Assembly: GCA_036346205.1 (NCBI GenBank)
Contig: JARFJB010000534.1
Location: 595,001-659,000 of the forward strand
DNA from: Vesta saturnalis
Taxonomy: Eukaryota; Arthropoda; Insecta; Coleoptera; Lampyridae
DNA length: 64,000 nt
Reading direction: 5' to 3'
The notes beneath the pieces are model-generated. The model worked only from the letters and a program-made list of their open reading frames with translations, did not search any database and was not told the origin of the DNA. This document shows positions 9,898 to 21,189 of this stretch, piece after piece; position 1 is the stretch's first letter; each line of letters begins with the position of its first letter. A program made the translations under genes and the position numbers.

Positions 9898-10750
9898 ACA
9901 TAGCTTTATGGCTATGAATATATTTTACTGTTTTTTAAAGAAAGTATGACATCTCATATCTACATACATATAATTTAACGTTCTCAAGGTGAAAATCGTT
10001 TAAAACATAATTTGTAAAGCAAAGTAGTTATGTAACTTATTAACTACAGTCTTAAAGATTGCATAGAATATAATCGTTTAAGGTCTATTATTATTATGAA
10101 AAAGAGACTTGTCATCTATTAATTCTTCCCCATTATTAGAATAAAAGTTTTATGAGAGGGGCGAAGCCCGCGATCAGATTCCCGTCTTACAAGACTAGGA
10201 CCCCTTATTAGAATACAACCCCCAATGTATAAATAAATTAGGTCACAATCTGTAGATGGGGTTAAAAGAAATGTAATAATAATTTGAATAACAATTATGC
10301 AATCTCCTTTGATAAAAACGGGCCCTAATAAATATTAATTACACATTAAATAAAATCTCTTTATTATGAAAAAGACACTTGTCATCTTTACATGTCTTAT
10401 CTATTAATTCTTACCCATTATTAGAATACAATTTTTATGACAGGGGCGTAGCCCGCGAACAAGGTCCGGTCTTACAAGACTAGGACCCCTTATTGGAATG
10501 CAACCCCCAATGTATCAATAAATTAGGTCACAATCTGTAGATTGAAATTAAAAGAAATGTAATAATAATTGTGCAATCTCCCTTTGATAAAAACGGGCCC
10601 TAATAAATATTAATAAACACATATTAAGTAACATCTTTTTATTCTCAGGTGAAAAAAAATACGATCTCCACGTGGCCATATATAAGTGAAAGTTAAGGTG
10701 TCCCAAGGACGACGTCACAAATAACAAAATGGCGGATGGTGTCGGTGTTG
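9898..10750. repeat. right arm of family A palindrome
   Basis: Inverted match to 6304-7270, from AGCTTTATGGCTATGAATAT (9902) to the outer end. The short reading frame at 10548-10769 on the minus strand lies wholly inside the arm and is not taken as a gene. Confidence 0.75.
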
Positions 10751-10944
10751 TACTATCAGTTATTATCAATTGTGGTCAAGAACAAAAACTAAGCGGTATA
10801 ATTAGTTCGTGATTTTTTACTCAAGTGGAATATTATCGATACTAGTGTAAGAACTATTGTGAATTCAGAGACTAAAAATTTTAATATTACGTAAACAATC
10901 AAGAGCCTATAAAAAACAAAAACTATTATTGTTTTAAGTTTCCC

Positions 10945-11000
10945 ACTTAAAGGGGAAGGGAAGGAGTGTGTGTGCGCGTATGTGCAAGTGTGTAATACAA
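10945..11000. repeat. short TG-rich tract after CTTAAAGGGG
   Basis: CACTTAAAGGGGAAGGGAAG is followed by TGTGTGTGCGCG. It is similar in structure to the tracts at about 5950 and 11415. Confidence 0.55.
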
Positions 11001-11432
11001 AAGTTAAACAATATAAATTAGTTGATGGTCTTACCCACCTATTGCAGACATTTAAGATCGGTAAACTAAAATATTATCAATATTAGATACTATAATGGCG
11101 ATTGTGAATTTACGGGCAATATAAAAGTCTCCTAATTGAGATACCTAGCTTTTGGGCTTGAAATCCTGTATTTTTTTATTAATTTTTTACTAATTTAAAC
11201 AGAAAAAAAAACCAAAAAAAAGTGATAATTCTTGAAAGTTATTTAAAACGCCATTATTTGACATCTTAAATAATTTTCCAAAATTATTATCAGTTACTGA
11301 AGAAGATAACTGTAATTGTTATCGACATGTTTAAACTTGGAAAAAATAAAAAATACACGATTTGAAGCCAATTATGAGTGATAATGGTGAACGGTTGCAT
11401 TTTCAAATAAGAAACTCACTTAAAGGGGAGAG

Positions 11433-11530
11433 AAGATGTGTGCATGTATGAGTGTGCGCGTATTTGCATGTACGCGTGTTTATGTGCATGTGCGCGTGTG
11501 TACGTATATGTGTGGCTGAATATGTGTGCA

Positions 11531-11564
<34 letters not shown>

Positions 11565-11638
11565 TATGTGTGTATGTGTGTATGTGTGTGTGTGTTTGTG
11601 CATGTGAGCGTGTGTAACTGAATGTGAGCGTGTGTAAC

Positions 11639-11723
<85 letters not shown>

Positions 11724-11915
11724 TGTGTGTGTCGTGGTGCGGCGGTGCGTGCGTGCGTGCGTGCGTACGTGCGTGCGTGTGTGTGTGCGCGTGTGTGTGT
11801 GTGTGTGCGTGTGTATGTGTGTGCGCATACGTAACTGCGCGCGTGCGTGCGTGCGTATGCGTGTGTGTGTGCTTGTATGTGCGCGCGTGTATGCGTGTGT
11901 GAGTGTGTTGGGGTG
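11433..11915. repeat. long (TG)n / TGCG microsatellite
   Basis: Nearly 0.5 kb of TG repeats with CG and TATG interruptions; 11643-11715 is almost pure TG. All His/Thr/Cys/Val repeat reading frames across it are simple translations of the repeat. Confidence 0.97.
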
Positions 11916-11919
11916 TGTT

Positions 11920-13369
11920 TATGTAAATTTGGGACACGTTTTGTCAATAAAAGTTTTTTGTAGTTAATAAATAGGTTCTAAAAAAGCTACTTCAAACGCG
12001 GTGACTAAAGTGCCTTTTGTGAATATATCGTAAATTGTCTACTTTCGATCATATATTTTAACGATAACGCGGTAGTTTGCTGTATGTTTCATTGTGTGAT
12101 AAATAAACTCTAAAAAAATATTTTATACGATCCCTGAACTACTTATTCTAAATTTCTGGAAAACTATTAACTTTAAATAAAACAGCATACACTTGTCTTA
12201 TGGATAATTTAATTTTAGATAAGTTTGCTTTATAATAGCTTATATGTTACTTTACTGAAACAATGTGCGCAGCAGATTGCGTTAATTGAAATCAAAAATT
12301 ATATTTTAGGATGTATGAATTTTCCATTTATCGAATGAAACGGTAGAATGAAATAATGAGAAAATATTTATTTTTGTTTTCATATAAAAGGAAATATGAA
12401 GAAATTAAAAATAGCCGTATTCTGACTGATTAAGGTTTTCTTACAGCACGGAACACGTTTTGTCATTATAATGTATGTAAGGTCTATGTTTACCTTACGT
12501 AATCTTTGATAATGCAAAGTAATACTACATAAGAAAATCGTGTGCGGAGTACATCAGTTTTTATGATGTTCTTTTTATTTTCCCCAGATTTTTACAATTA
12601 GTAACCTCCTTTCTCCTTCAGTATTTACTGCGTCAATTATTTTCAATTGCTTGCAAGTTTCTTTTTTAAATTCTGAAATGATTGTTTTAATTTCTTTATT
12701 ATTTATTCACAATGACAATTTACTTTACGTGGGCTTATTACAGATTTGCTCACTTTGGTCAGTACACCAATCGTACAACCGAAATTGTGGGCTAATTATG
12801 TAAAAAACGTAAATAACTTTTATTCTAACTGCTTAGTTATTCAACTACAAGTTTCATTGTTTCCTTTTAACATATTTTTAATTTTGTTTTTTTTGTGCCG
12901 GCCGGCTAATTAATTATTTTTTTTATTTGTAGGGTTATTTGCTTTTGTTTTATTCACTGCCAGGCTTATTTGTTCTGTCCTTTTTGCAAAATTTTTAATT
13001 AGAAAATTTTTGTTTGCAGTGTCGTTTGTAAATTGTTTTATTGGTAGTTTATATGTAATCATTGCGCCCAGCCGGCGTCAAGCTATACATGGAAACTGTC
13101 ACACCCTGTATGTTTTATGGATTCGATGTGATTAAAATACATATCAGAATGTTCAAAAAGGGAACAGTGAAGTTAAATCTTCAAATGTCCTGTTAATATG
13201 AACTTAAAAGATTCTGGACCCCCAGCGTTAAGACATTTCGAACAATTGAGCTTAAATTAAAAATTAATTAATGTATCTTTGACGTACATTTTGTATATTC
13301 CGTGTACTTATAGTAATATACCGATATCTATTAATTGGAACATTAAACATTAAAAAGGTCTGTGTTTTG

Positions 13370-13370
<1 letters not shown>
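11920..13370. other. AT-rich stretch with no gene seen
   Basis: No coding or repeat structure was recognised except that about 13330-13370 begins to match 27130-27170, the left edge of the GPO segmental duplication. Confidence 0.5.

Positions 13371-13372
<2 letters not shown>

Positions 13373-13431
<59 letters not shown>
13373..13431. repeat. (AT)n microsatellite
   Basis: Pure AT run. The second GPO copy has only a short TATATATAC at the matching place (about 27177), so it expanded in this copy. Confidence 0.95.
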
Positions 13432-13432
<1 letters not shown>

Positions 13433-13588
13433 CGATCGTTTATGTAAATAACTTGATTAACAAACATAATTACGTATGTAAATTTACAGTTACATAATTT
13501 TAATTAGCAATAAATCTTCCAGTACTAAAATCAACCATTCTGTTAAAACAGGTGGATTCTGTCATTACCTACATAAGACGCTAATACA

Positions 13589-16500
13589 ATGGCTTCGTCT
13601 TTAAGAAAATTTGCGATAACAGGTGTTACGGGTACACTAGCAGCATCAGTCGTTGCATATCACTTACTTAAGGAGGAAGGTGATAGTAGAGTAAGTATAT
13701 GGATCAATGTGTGTATTATTATTAACCTCATGAGTTTTAGTGGGCAGTGGTAAAGGCACAAGAAAGTGTACCAAAAAGAACTAAGAGACACTTACCACCA
13801 AGGGATGATCAAATCAAATCTTTGCAAAATGAAAGTTTTGATGTTGTTATAATTGGTGGTGGTGCGACTGGTGCTGGATGTGCGTTAGACGCGGTTACGC
13901 GAGGATTAAAAACAGCGTTAATCGAAGCTGATGATTTTGCCAGCGGTACATCTAGTAGAAGTACTAAACTTATACACGGCGGTGTTCGTTATTTACAGAA
14001 AGCAATTATGCAATTTGACATTGAACAATATAGAATGGTAAAGGAAGCCTTACATGAGCGAGCTAATATGTTAAATTCAGCTCCACATTTGGCTCATCCT
14101 TTACCTATCATGTTACCAGTGTATCAGTGAGTATATATTTGGGGTACGTCTTGATAACATGATGAATGTTTGTTGGGTGTGTGGGTTTTGTGACTCATGA
14201 GTAATGCCCAATTTTTTAGATGGTGGCAAGTACCGTACTATTGGTTTGGTATCAAAATGTACGATTTTGTTGCGGGATCGAAAACTGTTAAAAGTTCGTA
14301 TTTATTATCGAAAAAAAGTGCGCTCGAATTATTTCCGATGTTACGAGGGGATAAACTTGTAGGAGCTATTGTATATTACGACGGTAAGGTGATTATAATT
14401 GTTGAGAATTGTTGGTAATAGGTTTATAGGTCAGCAGGATGATGCGAGAATGAACTTAGCAATAGCTTTAACTGCAACAAGGCATGGAGCAACTGTTGTT
14501 AATCATGTATCCGTTACTGGGCTACAAAAAAGTAAGGATAAATCTGGAAAAGAAGTACTGTCAGCAGTCAATGTGAAGGACGAGCTGACTGGGAAAGAGT
14601 GGACAGTCCCAACTAAATGTGTTATAAACGCGACTGGACCGTTTACAGATTCGATTAGGAAAATGGATAACCCAACTATTAGGGAGATTTGTAGTCCAAG
14701 TAGCGGAGTACATATTGTACTTCCAGGTAATCTGGTTTAAACATGTTTATGGAGGAACTCAACCATAAATTTTAGGATATTACAGCCCTGAGCAGATGGG
14801 CTTATTGGATCCATCGACAAGCGATGGTCGTGTAATCTTCTTTTTACCGTGGCAAAAGCAAACAATTGCTGGTACTACCGATCTTCCTTGCAAATTAACA
14901 CACAATCCAAAACCAACTGAAGATGAAATTACCTTTATCCTTTCAGAAGTTAAAAATTATTTGAATCCTGACGTTGAAGGTAATCTTCTTGTATGAATGA
15001 TTTTAAACTGATTACACTTTATATAGTACGTCGTGGTGATGTAATGTCTGCGTGGAGTGGTATACGTCCGCTTGTCTCAGATCCAAACAAAGGCGATACT
15101 CAGTCTTTAGCTAGGAATCACATTGTACATGTTAGCGATTCTAATTTAGTTACGATTGCTGGAGGCAAATGGACAACGTATAGGTCAATGGCGGAAGAAA
15201 CAATTGACGCAGCAGTTAAAGGTTTGGTATAAATCACTATTACTCTCACTATCCTTGCGTTTCAGCGTGTAATCTTAAACCAACACACGCGAAGTGTCAA
15301 ACGGATGGGTTACTGATTGAAGGCGCCCATGGGTGGACACCAACGATGTACATCCGATTGGTACAAGATTTTGGCTTAGAGTGTGAAGTCGCACAACACT
15401 TAGCCAAATCGTATGGAGACCGAGCATTTACTGTTGCCAAATTAGCTGCGCTCACCGGTAAGTCATAATTCCTAAATCATGAATAACGCTCAAATCTTAA
15501 GGAAAGCGATGGCCTATTATTGGTATTAAACTTCATCCCGAATTTCCTTACATTGATGCAGAAATTCGTTACGGTGTAAGAGAATATGCAATGACAGCTA
15601 TCGATATGATTGCTCGTAGATTAAGGTTAGCGTTTTTAAACGTACAAGCTGCAGAGGAAGCACTTCCTACTATTATTAGAATAATGGGAGAAGAATTGGG
15701 TTGGTCTGAAGGTGGAATAGAGTGTGTGTGTAACGTTTAGAATGTAAAGAGTGTTTAATTTTAGCCGAAAAAGCCAAACAGCTGAAATCGGCAACCGAAT
15801 TTTTGCATAGTGAAATGGGTCAAATGGTTAACCGTGCTAGTCGAGATAAAATACCGATTAATTTGACAAAAGATGAAATTCAGTTGTATATTCGTCGGTT
15901 CCAAATCATTGATAAGGATCGTAAAGGTTACGTTTCCATTAACGACATACGAAGAGGATTAAAGGTAATTATTTTTTTTAATTAAGTAAATTTGTTTTGT
16001 AATAAACAGAACACAGCCGATACTTATTCTGTTCTATTACAAACTTATGTATGATGCATTAACATAAAACAATTTTGCTCAAACACAGTCTCTCGGTTTG
16101 ATGTTGAACGACAGTGAAATCCACGAATTACAAAATGACTTAGATACATCACGTAACGGTCAATTGGAACTTGCCGATTATTTGCAGGTGAGAGTCTAAA
16201 AACTTTTTTTAAAAGAATTTTTATTACAGGAAGAGGGAGAGAAAGATGTATCTAAAGAAGAGCTTCACGAAATTCTTAGAGAAATTGATACAAATATGAA
16301 CGGTCAAGTTGAACTTGACGAATACTTACAGGTTTGATCAAATAGTGGACTAACCTTTTTTTGCACGCTGAAGCTATTCTGCAATGATTTTTTTCTTTTT
16401 ATAATTTTATTTTGCTTTTTTTTACTTATTTTTGTTGTTTTCTTCCCTAATATTTTTCATTCGTTACGTTAACTAAGGTTCTTTATACAGATGATGTCAG

Positions 16501-16625
16501 CAATTAAATCTGGACATGTCGCATACTCACGATTTGCAAGAATGGCAGAAATGGAAGAAGAAAAACACGAAAAAGAAATGTTAAAGAAGAAGATTTCAGT
16601 TGAACGTAGTGGAGGAGGATTATAA
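13589..16625 (+). CDS. Gpo1: mitochondrial glycerol-3-phosphate dehydrogenase (FAD), copy 1
   Basis: Oxidises sn-glycerol-3-phosphate to dihydroxyacetone phosphate and passes electrons to ubiquinone, as part of the glycerol-phosphate shuttle at the inner mitochondrial membrane. I read 12 exons: 13589-13690, 13741-14126, 14220-14383, 14430-14726, 14776-14979, 15027-15221, 15266-15457, 15502-15711, 15765-15964, 16089-16187, 16230-16331, 16491-16625; all joins keep frame (762 codons with stop). Exon 1 gives a hydrophobic N-terminal segment. The FAD-binding motif is VVIIGGGATGAGCALDAVTR in exon 2. The C-terminal EF-hand loops are DKDRKGYVSIND, DTSRNGQLELAD and DTNMNGQVELDE. Exons 10 and 11 encode alternative versions of one EF-hand; using only one gives about 728 residues, the usual family length. 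AATAAA is at 16705. No disabling change was seen. Confidence 0.95.
16089..16331 (+). other. duplicated EF-hand exon pair of GPO copy 1 (exons 10 and 11)
   Basis: Exon 10 (99 nt) and exon 11 (102 nt) both begin and end in phase 0, are separated by only 42 nt, and encode parallel modules (helix, loop, helix, ending in ADYLQ or DEYLQ). Either one joins cleanly to RRGLK before and MMSAIKSG after. The loops differ: exon 11 has the standard Glu at position 12, exon 10 has Asp and a Ser at position 3. Mutually exclusive splicing is inferred, not shown. Confidence 0.7.
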
Positions 16626-17053
16626 ACATTTTTAAGTCAATATAGGACACATTTCGTAATATTTAATTAATGTAAATAATAATTTATAGATTTTCCTGTA
16701 GTTTAATAAATAAGTTATGTAAAATTGTTATTTCCACATTGGCTTTATTTAAGTAAGTAAATAATGCATTGTTGAACTGCGTTTAATTTATTAATTTACT
16801 TTGTAAGTTATGTTTACTTAGCAACGCGGATGTAAACGAAAGTAAAACGATTGATGTATCTGATTACTAGATTTGTAAGTTTTAATGACATGCTTATTAA
16901 CGTTTCGTATAATTTAAAATAACATTTGTCAAAAATAATTGAATAATTAATTAAAGGTTATACGAAGGCATTCATGTTCATTACTTTTAATAAATAATTT
17001 AGTGTAAATCAGCATTAATTATCTGTCAGCAATATATTGCTCACCCATAGTGC

Positions 17054-17056
<3 letters not shown>

Positions 17057-17143
<87 letters not shown>
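17057..17143. repeat. (AT)n microsatellite at the 5' edge of the Penelope fragment
   Basis: Pure AT run of about 87 bp directly in front of the Penelope coding remnant. Confidence 0.95.
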
Positions 17144-17147
<4 letters not shown>

Positions 17148-17169
17148 TAGTATATCCGAATTCACGCAA

Positions 17170-18063
17170 GGATGTGGCTTAGATACTTAGACGATACTTT
17201 CGTAGTTTAGCAACACGACAAGCATACGCTAGATGAAATCTTAGATCATCTAAATAGCCGCGCACCCTCCATAAAATTCACAATGGAATTGGAGTCGAAA
17301 CCAAAACTGCCATTCCTAGATGTACTTGTACACTTTCACGACAAGTATATACAAGAAACCTGCCCACATGGGGAGGTACATACACAGCAACTCCGTTCAC
17401 CACAAAAACGTGGCAAAATGCTTGTACGATAGAGTGAAAACAATATGCTCAGAACAAAAGGACTTGAACAAAGAAAAAGAAAATATCGCTAAAACACTCA
17501 AAGAAAATAGCTACCCCGATCTAACACCTAATCTAAATAGGGAAAGGGTAATCGGAAAAGAAGAACCTTAATACATAGCGATAATACCATATATACAAGG
17601 TACTTCAGACAAAATACAAAGGATAGGCAGTAAATACAAGATACGCACTGCCTTCAAATCGACCAGAACGCTCAGAGGAGTACTAACCAAAACCAAACAA
17701 CACAATGAAGATCAGAATTCCAAGAATTGTGTATACAACCTAGCATGCGAATGCGGCAGAGCATACATAGGAGAGAGCAGTAGACCACTCAAAGTGAGAA
17801 CACAGGGACATAACAAAAACGTCCTCAAAGGCCAAACAGAAAAATCAAGAATCACCGAACATGCCTGGAACGAAGACCACCGCATCAAATGGGATAACAT
17901 ACAGATAGTGCCAAAGGACGAAAATACAATTCGCCGAAAACTCAAAGAGGCCACATACATTGGACTAGCAGAAAATCCAATAAGCCAAGCTAGTGTGGAA
18001 ATGAAACCCATGTGGATTCCAATAATTCGCGAAGAGTTTAAATGCAATACACTTGCGCAATAA
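17170..18063 (+). pseudogene. Penelope-like RT C-terminus and GIY-YIG endonuclease
   Basis: It starts inside the RT palm with WLRYLDDTF (the YxDD-type catalytic box), an early TAG follows, then EILDHLNSRAPSIKFTMELE and LPFLDVLVHF, typical of the RT thumb side. After a frame change at about 17330 comes YKKPAHMGRYIHSNSVHHKN. A TAA stop lies at 17569-17571. The endonuclease domain follows, with CECGRAYIGESSRPLKVR (the GIY-YIG core with the paired Cys of Penelope elements), HNKNV, SRITEHAWNEDH and the Glu in the KLKEATYIG block; it ends with TAA at 18061-18063. The endonuclease half (17712-18063) is open. The 5' half of RT is missing, so the element cannot move by itself. Confidence 0.85.
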
Positions 18064-18080
18064 ACTACTGCGCAACCACG

Positions 18081-18084
<4 letters not shown>

Positions 18085-18115
<31 letters not shown>
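18085..18115. repeat. (TA)n microsatellite after the Penelope ORF
   Basis: About 30 bp of TA repeats between the endonuclease stop and the tRNA-like sequence. Confidence 0.9.
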
Positions 18116-18117
<2 letters not shown>

Positions 18118-18132
18118 AAAAGATATATATTG

Positions 18133-18208
18133 GATTACTCAGTGGCTCAGCGGTAAAGGTGTCAGACTTGTAAGTGGAAAGGTATCAAGTCCGAATCTGA
18201 GAGTAGTC
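18133..18208 (+). ncRNA. tRNA-like 76-mer (SINE head or tRNA relic)
   Basis: GATTACT at 18133-18139 pairs with AGTAGTC at 18202-18208 as a 7-bp acceptor-like stem (one U-G). TGGCTCAGCGG fits an A box, the anticodon-like CTTGTAA would read TGT (Thr), and AGTCCGAATCT is a degraded B box. The T stem and the anticodon stem do not pair well, so a working tRNA is unlikely. It is followed within 60 nt by the Penelope-type tail. Confidence 0.55.
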
Positions 18209-18261
18209 AAGTGCTTGGGAAAAAATCATAACATATGAATTCGACTGAAGTGCGAAAACAG

Positions 18262-18320
18262 TCTTTCTCAGGACTAAGCCTGATGACGAAAGCATAGTCC
18301 GCTTCCGAAACGTCATATTA
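18262..18320 (+). ncRNA. hammerhead-ribozyme-like motif (Penelope type)
   Basis: CTGATGA at 18280-18286 is followed by CGAAAGC...GCTTCCG, a stem II candidate with one mismatch, and then CGAAACGTC at 18306-18314. CTGATGA, a short hairpin and GAAACGTC is the layout I know from minimal hammerheads in Penelope-like elements, where stem III is nearly absent and the self-complementary ACGT can pair in dimers. Stem I pairing is weak here. Confidence 0.5.
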
Positions 18321-18346
18321 GTTGAGTTGATAACTCAACTAATATG
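18314..18346. repeat. perfect 15-bp inverted repeat with 3-nt loop
   Basis: CATATTAGTTGAGTT, loop GAT, then its reverse complement. It starts at the predicted hammerhead cleavage position. Confidence 0.85.
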
Positions 18347-18349
18347 AAA

Positions 18350-20160
18350 CCACAGTTACAAAACACTTATAATGCAGAAGAAGTACAAAAGTATAATTGC
18401 GATATAAAGTAAAAGAAATAAAACAGTTTTTTTTAATTCAAATTAAAAAGTGTACGATGTTAAGCTTTGTGCTTGCGGTACCTTGTGATCACACACGTTG
18501 CACTGTGAATACTCGTTCAGTGGTGGTCACCAGCTGCTGAAAATGATCTTTGTTTTCACCTGTGTAAAGCTTCCCAATATTGTTTTAATTTAATTATTTT
18601 TAATAGTAACAGGCCACGATTCAAATTGTCAAAGACAGGGTAGTTCGTACACCGACTACCTCTTTAATATAGGCTGATAAACAACAAAATAGTTTTAGAC
18701 GGGTACTATTGGTTAGAATTCTACCAAATACTTCAACTGAAACGAGCTTCTTTCCCGCAAAATTTTGCGGTAACAATTAAATTTAGAACATTGTAGAAAC
18801 ACAAACAATAATCTATGCCTGAATAACGTTTAAAACTTCATGTCAGATAGAGATTAATAGACATAAATATAATGTTAACGTAAAAAAATTCCAAAGTCGC
18901 TCGCTTCTATAAAAATATCGACAATACAGTTTAAGCATTTTCAATCATATTTATTTAATTTTTACATGTACTTAAAGTTCTGGCTCCGTTATTTCCTTCT
19001 ACGTAAAATTACCTTCATATAAAAAAATCATTGAAACCCATTAAGCGGTTGTCTCACAATCTGCGTGAACTAAATGGCTCGATTATTTTACTTTATAAAA
19101 TATCTCATTTAACAAAACTAAATATACCTTAACAAAACAAGGATTTGACACGTAACTCAATGTTAAATTTAATACGATGGTAAAAAAACGGATCTCTGGT
19201 TCCCTACGTTTTTTAGTACGATAGGATATCTTGCTTCTCCGGAAGGGTTGGGACCAATGGCTGCAAAAATATCATTAGTACCGGACCGGTATTATAATTG
19301 ACATTAGTTCGGCATGTAATCGAATTTACGGGATATGCAAGTTTATTTAAATTATTGCGGTTCTGTGTTATCAGGAAGCTCGACTTAATATTGTGAATAG
19401 TTAATGAAAATGGCTAATTAAAAAAATTATCAATTTGGGTAACTGACGTAAGGAATTTCAAATCTTTACACATTTATGATATATTTGCATCTTGCTCTTC
19501 TTTGTAATCTGCAACATTTTCTCTCAATTCCTTCTTTCCAACTAAAGCTTTTCATTCAGGTTACAAATGCGAATCATGGACAAAGGTGGTTCTACTAACA
19601 ACAAAAACTTAACAGACAGCAACTTTATAAATGGTACTCAACACACTCGGGTTAATAAAGATTCGTTTTAGTTGTACGATATCCCCACATATTTATTAAT
19701 AAATAACTTAGTTAGTTTTCTAATAACTTCAAATTTATAAAGATAGAAATTTTACCTTGCCAAATGTAAACAAATAACATTACTTGCATTTTATTCAGGT
19801 TTGCGAGATTCAGTTCACATATTATATCCACTGTTGCTCATGCCCGATTATCCAGCGTCACTTGTTATCTATTAAAATTTCCCATTTTCTTTATTAATTC
19901 TAAATACCATGCCCCTTTGATCTGGAAGCGATAGTAGATAGATTATTAGTAACTTCATCTTGAATTTCCTTACATTGATTCGTTGTGTAAAGGCCGCATT
20001 ACATTCATGCAATGCAATACCTGCAATGCAATGCAAAAAAATTGCTTTCAAAAAATCGCAGTTGCCGTTGCTTTTAGACTTATGAAATTTACACATGGTT
20101 GGTATGTAATGACCAACCTTAGTAATAAAATTTACTAGCTAAATGCATGCGCTTTAATAA
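18350..20160. other. 3' flank of GPO copy 1, no gene seen
   Basis: 18390-18720 and 19130-19250 match 31080-31400 and 31480-31600, the flank of GPO copy 2. A dispersed repeat lies at about 18786-18870. No coding tract was recognised. Confidence 0.6.
18786..18870 (+). repeat. dispersed repeat, copy 1
   Basis: AACATTGTAGAAAC... through CTTCATGTCAGATAGAGATT. Related copies lie at about 25948 and 26228. Confidence 0.65.
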
Positions 20161-20164
20161 AATT

Positions 20165-20760
20165 GGTAACGGGTGTCTATTAATGATTAAAGCTGACGTC
20201 ATGTAGAAAATTTGGTTAGGTTGGAACTACTACTTCATTTCGGTCGCAACGATTGACATTAGCGTCCCATGGGGTAATCACCTTTGATGTAACTATAAAG
20301 ATTCTTTGTTAAAATTAAACAGAATACCCCTACTTTTGGAAATGTTTATTGCCAATATTTGCTAATTACAATTATTTAACAAAATAAATTTTAAAATTGT
20401 TAAAATACAAACAAACATTCTTCACTAAATTAATATAATTACAAAAAATGTTCTTCTCGTATAATAGCCTGAATCTCGTGTTCAACTGCTTCCTTTAATT
20501 CATCTTAATTATGCAATCTATTTCTATAAATATTGTCTTTAATCTTTCCAAACAAAAAGTAATTTAGAGTTTGGAGGATTGAAGAATGACCGGAAAATTA
20601 GAATAAAAGCTAATGAAAAACAGACACGTGCTACTATGGCAAAAAAGGTAGAAACCGATTGATTTTACAATGTAATTCTTAGTGTTGCAAATACTAAGCA
20701 AAGAAATGTTCTAGATTTGACATGACATCAGCTTCAATCATTAATAGACACGTGTTATTA
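20165..20760. mobile_element. MITE of about 0.6 kb
   Basis: The inverted ends are 20173-20204 (GTGTCTATTAATGATT...GTCATGT) and 20720-20751, 32 bp with about three mismatches. No coding capacity was seen. The superfamily was not determined; I could not define a clean target duplication. Confidence 0.6.
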
Positions 20761-20861
20761 AGTTTGGTTCGAAACCCCATGGTTATGTATCACGTCACCG
20801 AACGCGCTGGTGACGCTATATTTAGTGACTTGAAGTTAATGTTTTACTACTTTTAGGCCCA

Positions 20862-20898
20862 TTTGCACCACCCCGGTTTTAAACTGAGGTGGTGCAAA
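20862..20898. repeat. near-perfect hairpin, possibly two joined terminal repeats
   Basis: TTTGCACCACCCCGGTTT is followed directly by TAAACTGAGGTGGTGCAAA; arms pair at about 16 of 18 positions. Confidence 0.7.
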
Positions 20899-21189
20899 CG
20901 TGCCAGTTCTTATACGTTCACAATAAAGCATTTGAATATGAATTTTTAAAATTCCGGCCTGTGCTTCATTAGCGCTCAGGTGACGTAATACACAACTAAT
21001 TTATTAAAACGGCGCGAAAAATAGGAGTCCTGGATCTATCACCTCACTTACCTATGGCTAAAGGTTTTGTCAGAAATTTGTGGGTTTAGTGCTTTAACCT
21101 TTTTTTCTGATTTAATAATTATTTATGTAATGTCATTGAAAAATATAATGAACAGAAATACAATAATTAACTTAACTTAACCTTCAAGC

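Larger units (their letters stand above)
6304..10750. mobile_element. family A: large palindromic (foldback-like) element
   Basis: The outer ends read AACACCGACACCATCCGCCA (about 6310) and its reverse complement TGGCGGATGGTGTCGGTGTT (about 10730-10750). The two arms match in inverted orientation for roughly 0.85-0.97 kb (6304-7270 against 9898-10750). Inside are a LINE fragment (8229-9110), an exon-like minus-strand tract (7414-7530) and a field of about 100-bp modules (9130-9895). No transposase of its own is visible. The end blocks recur at 48016-48110, where another copy of the family lies. It may be a non-autonomous DNA element; the superfamily is unknown to me. Confidence 0.65.
17150..18350 (+). 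mobile_element. Penelope-like retroelement fragment with tail
   Basis: A 5'-truncated element: end of the RT domain, GIY-YIG endonuclease, AT run, tRNA-like sequence and a hammerhead-like tail. It lies in the 3' flank of GPO copy 1. The corresponding flank of copy 2 (30.8-31.06 kb) lacks it, so it inserted after the duplication or was lost from copy 2. Confidence 0.8.

Noticed and set aside
10548..10769. 73-codon minus-strand frame
   Set aside because: Lies inside the right arm of family A; the left arm homologue is not open.
11403..11967. Several His/Thr-rich and Cys/Val-rich reading frames on both strands
   Set aside because: They are direct translations of the TG microsatellite.
16979..17030. 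Empty target site of the Penelope insertion in GPO copy 2
   Set aside because: About 200 bp of non-matching sequence at 30840-31060 prevents defining an exact empty site.
18133..18208. Functional tRNA-Thr gene
   Set aside because: The acceptor stem pairs, but the T and anticodon stems do not and the B box is degraded.
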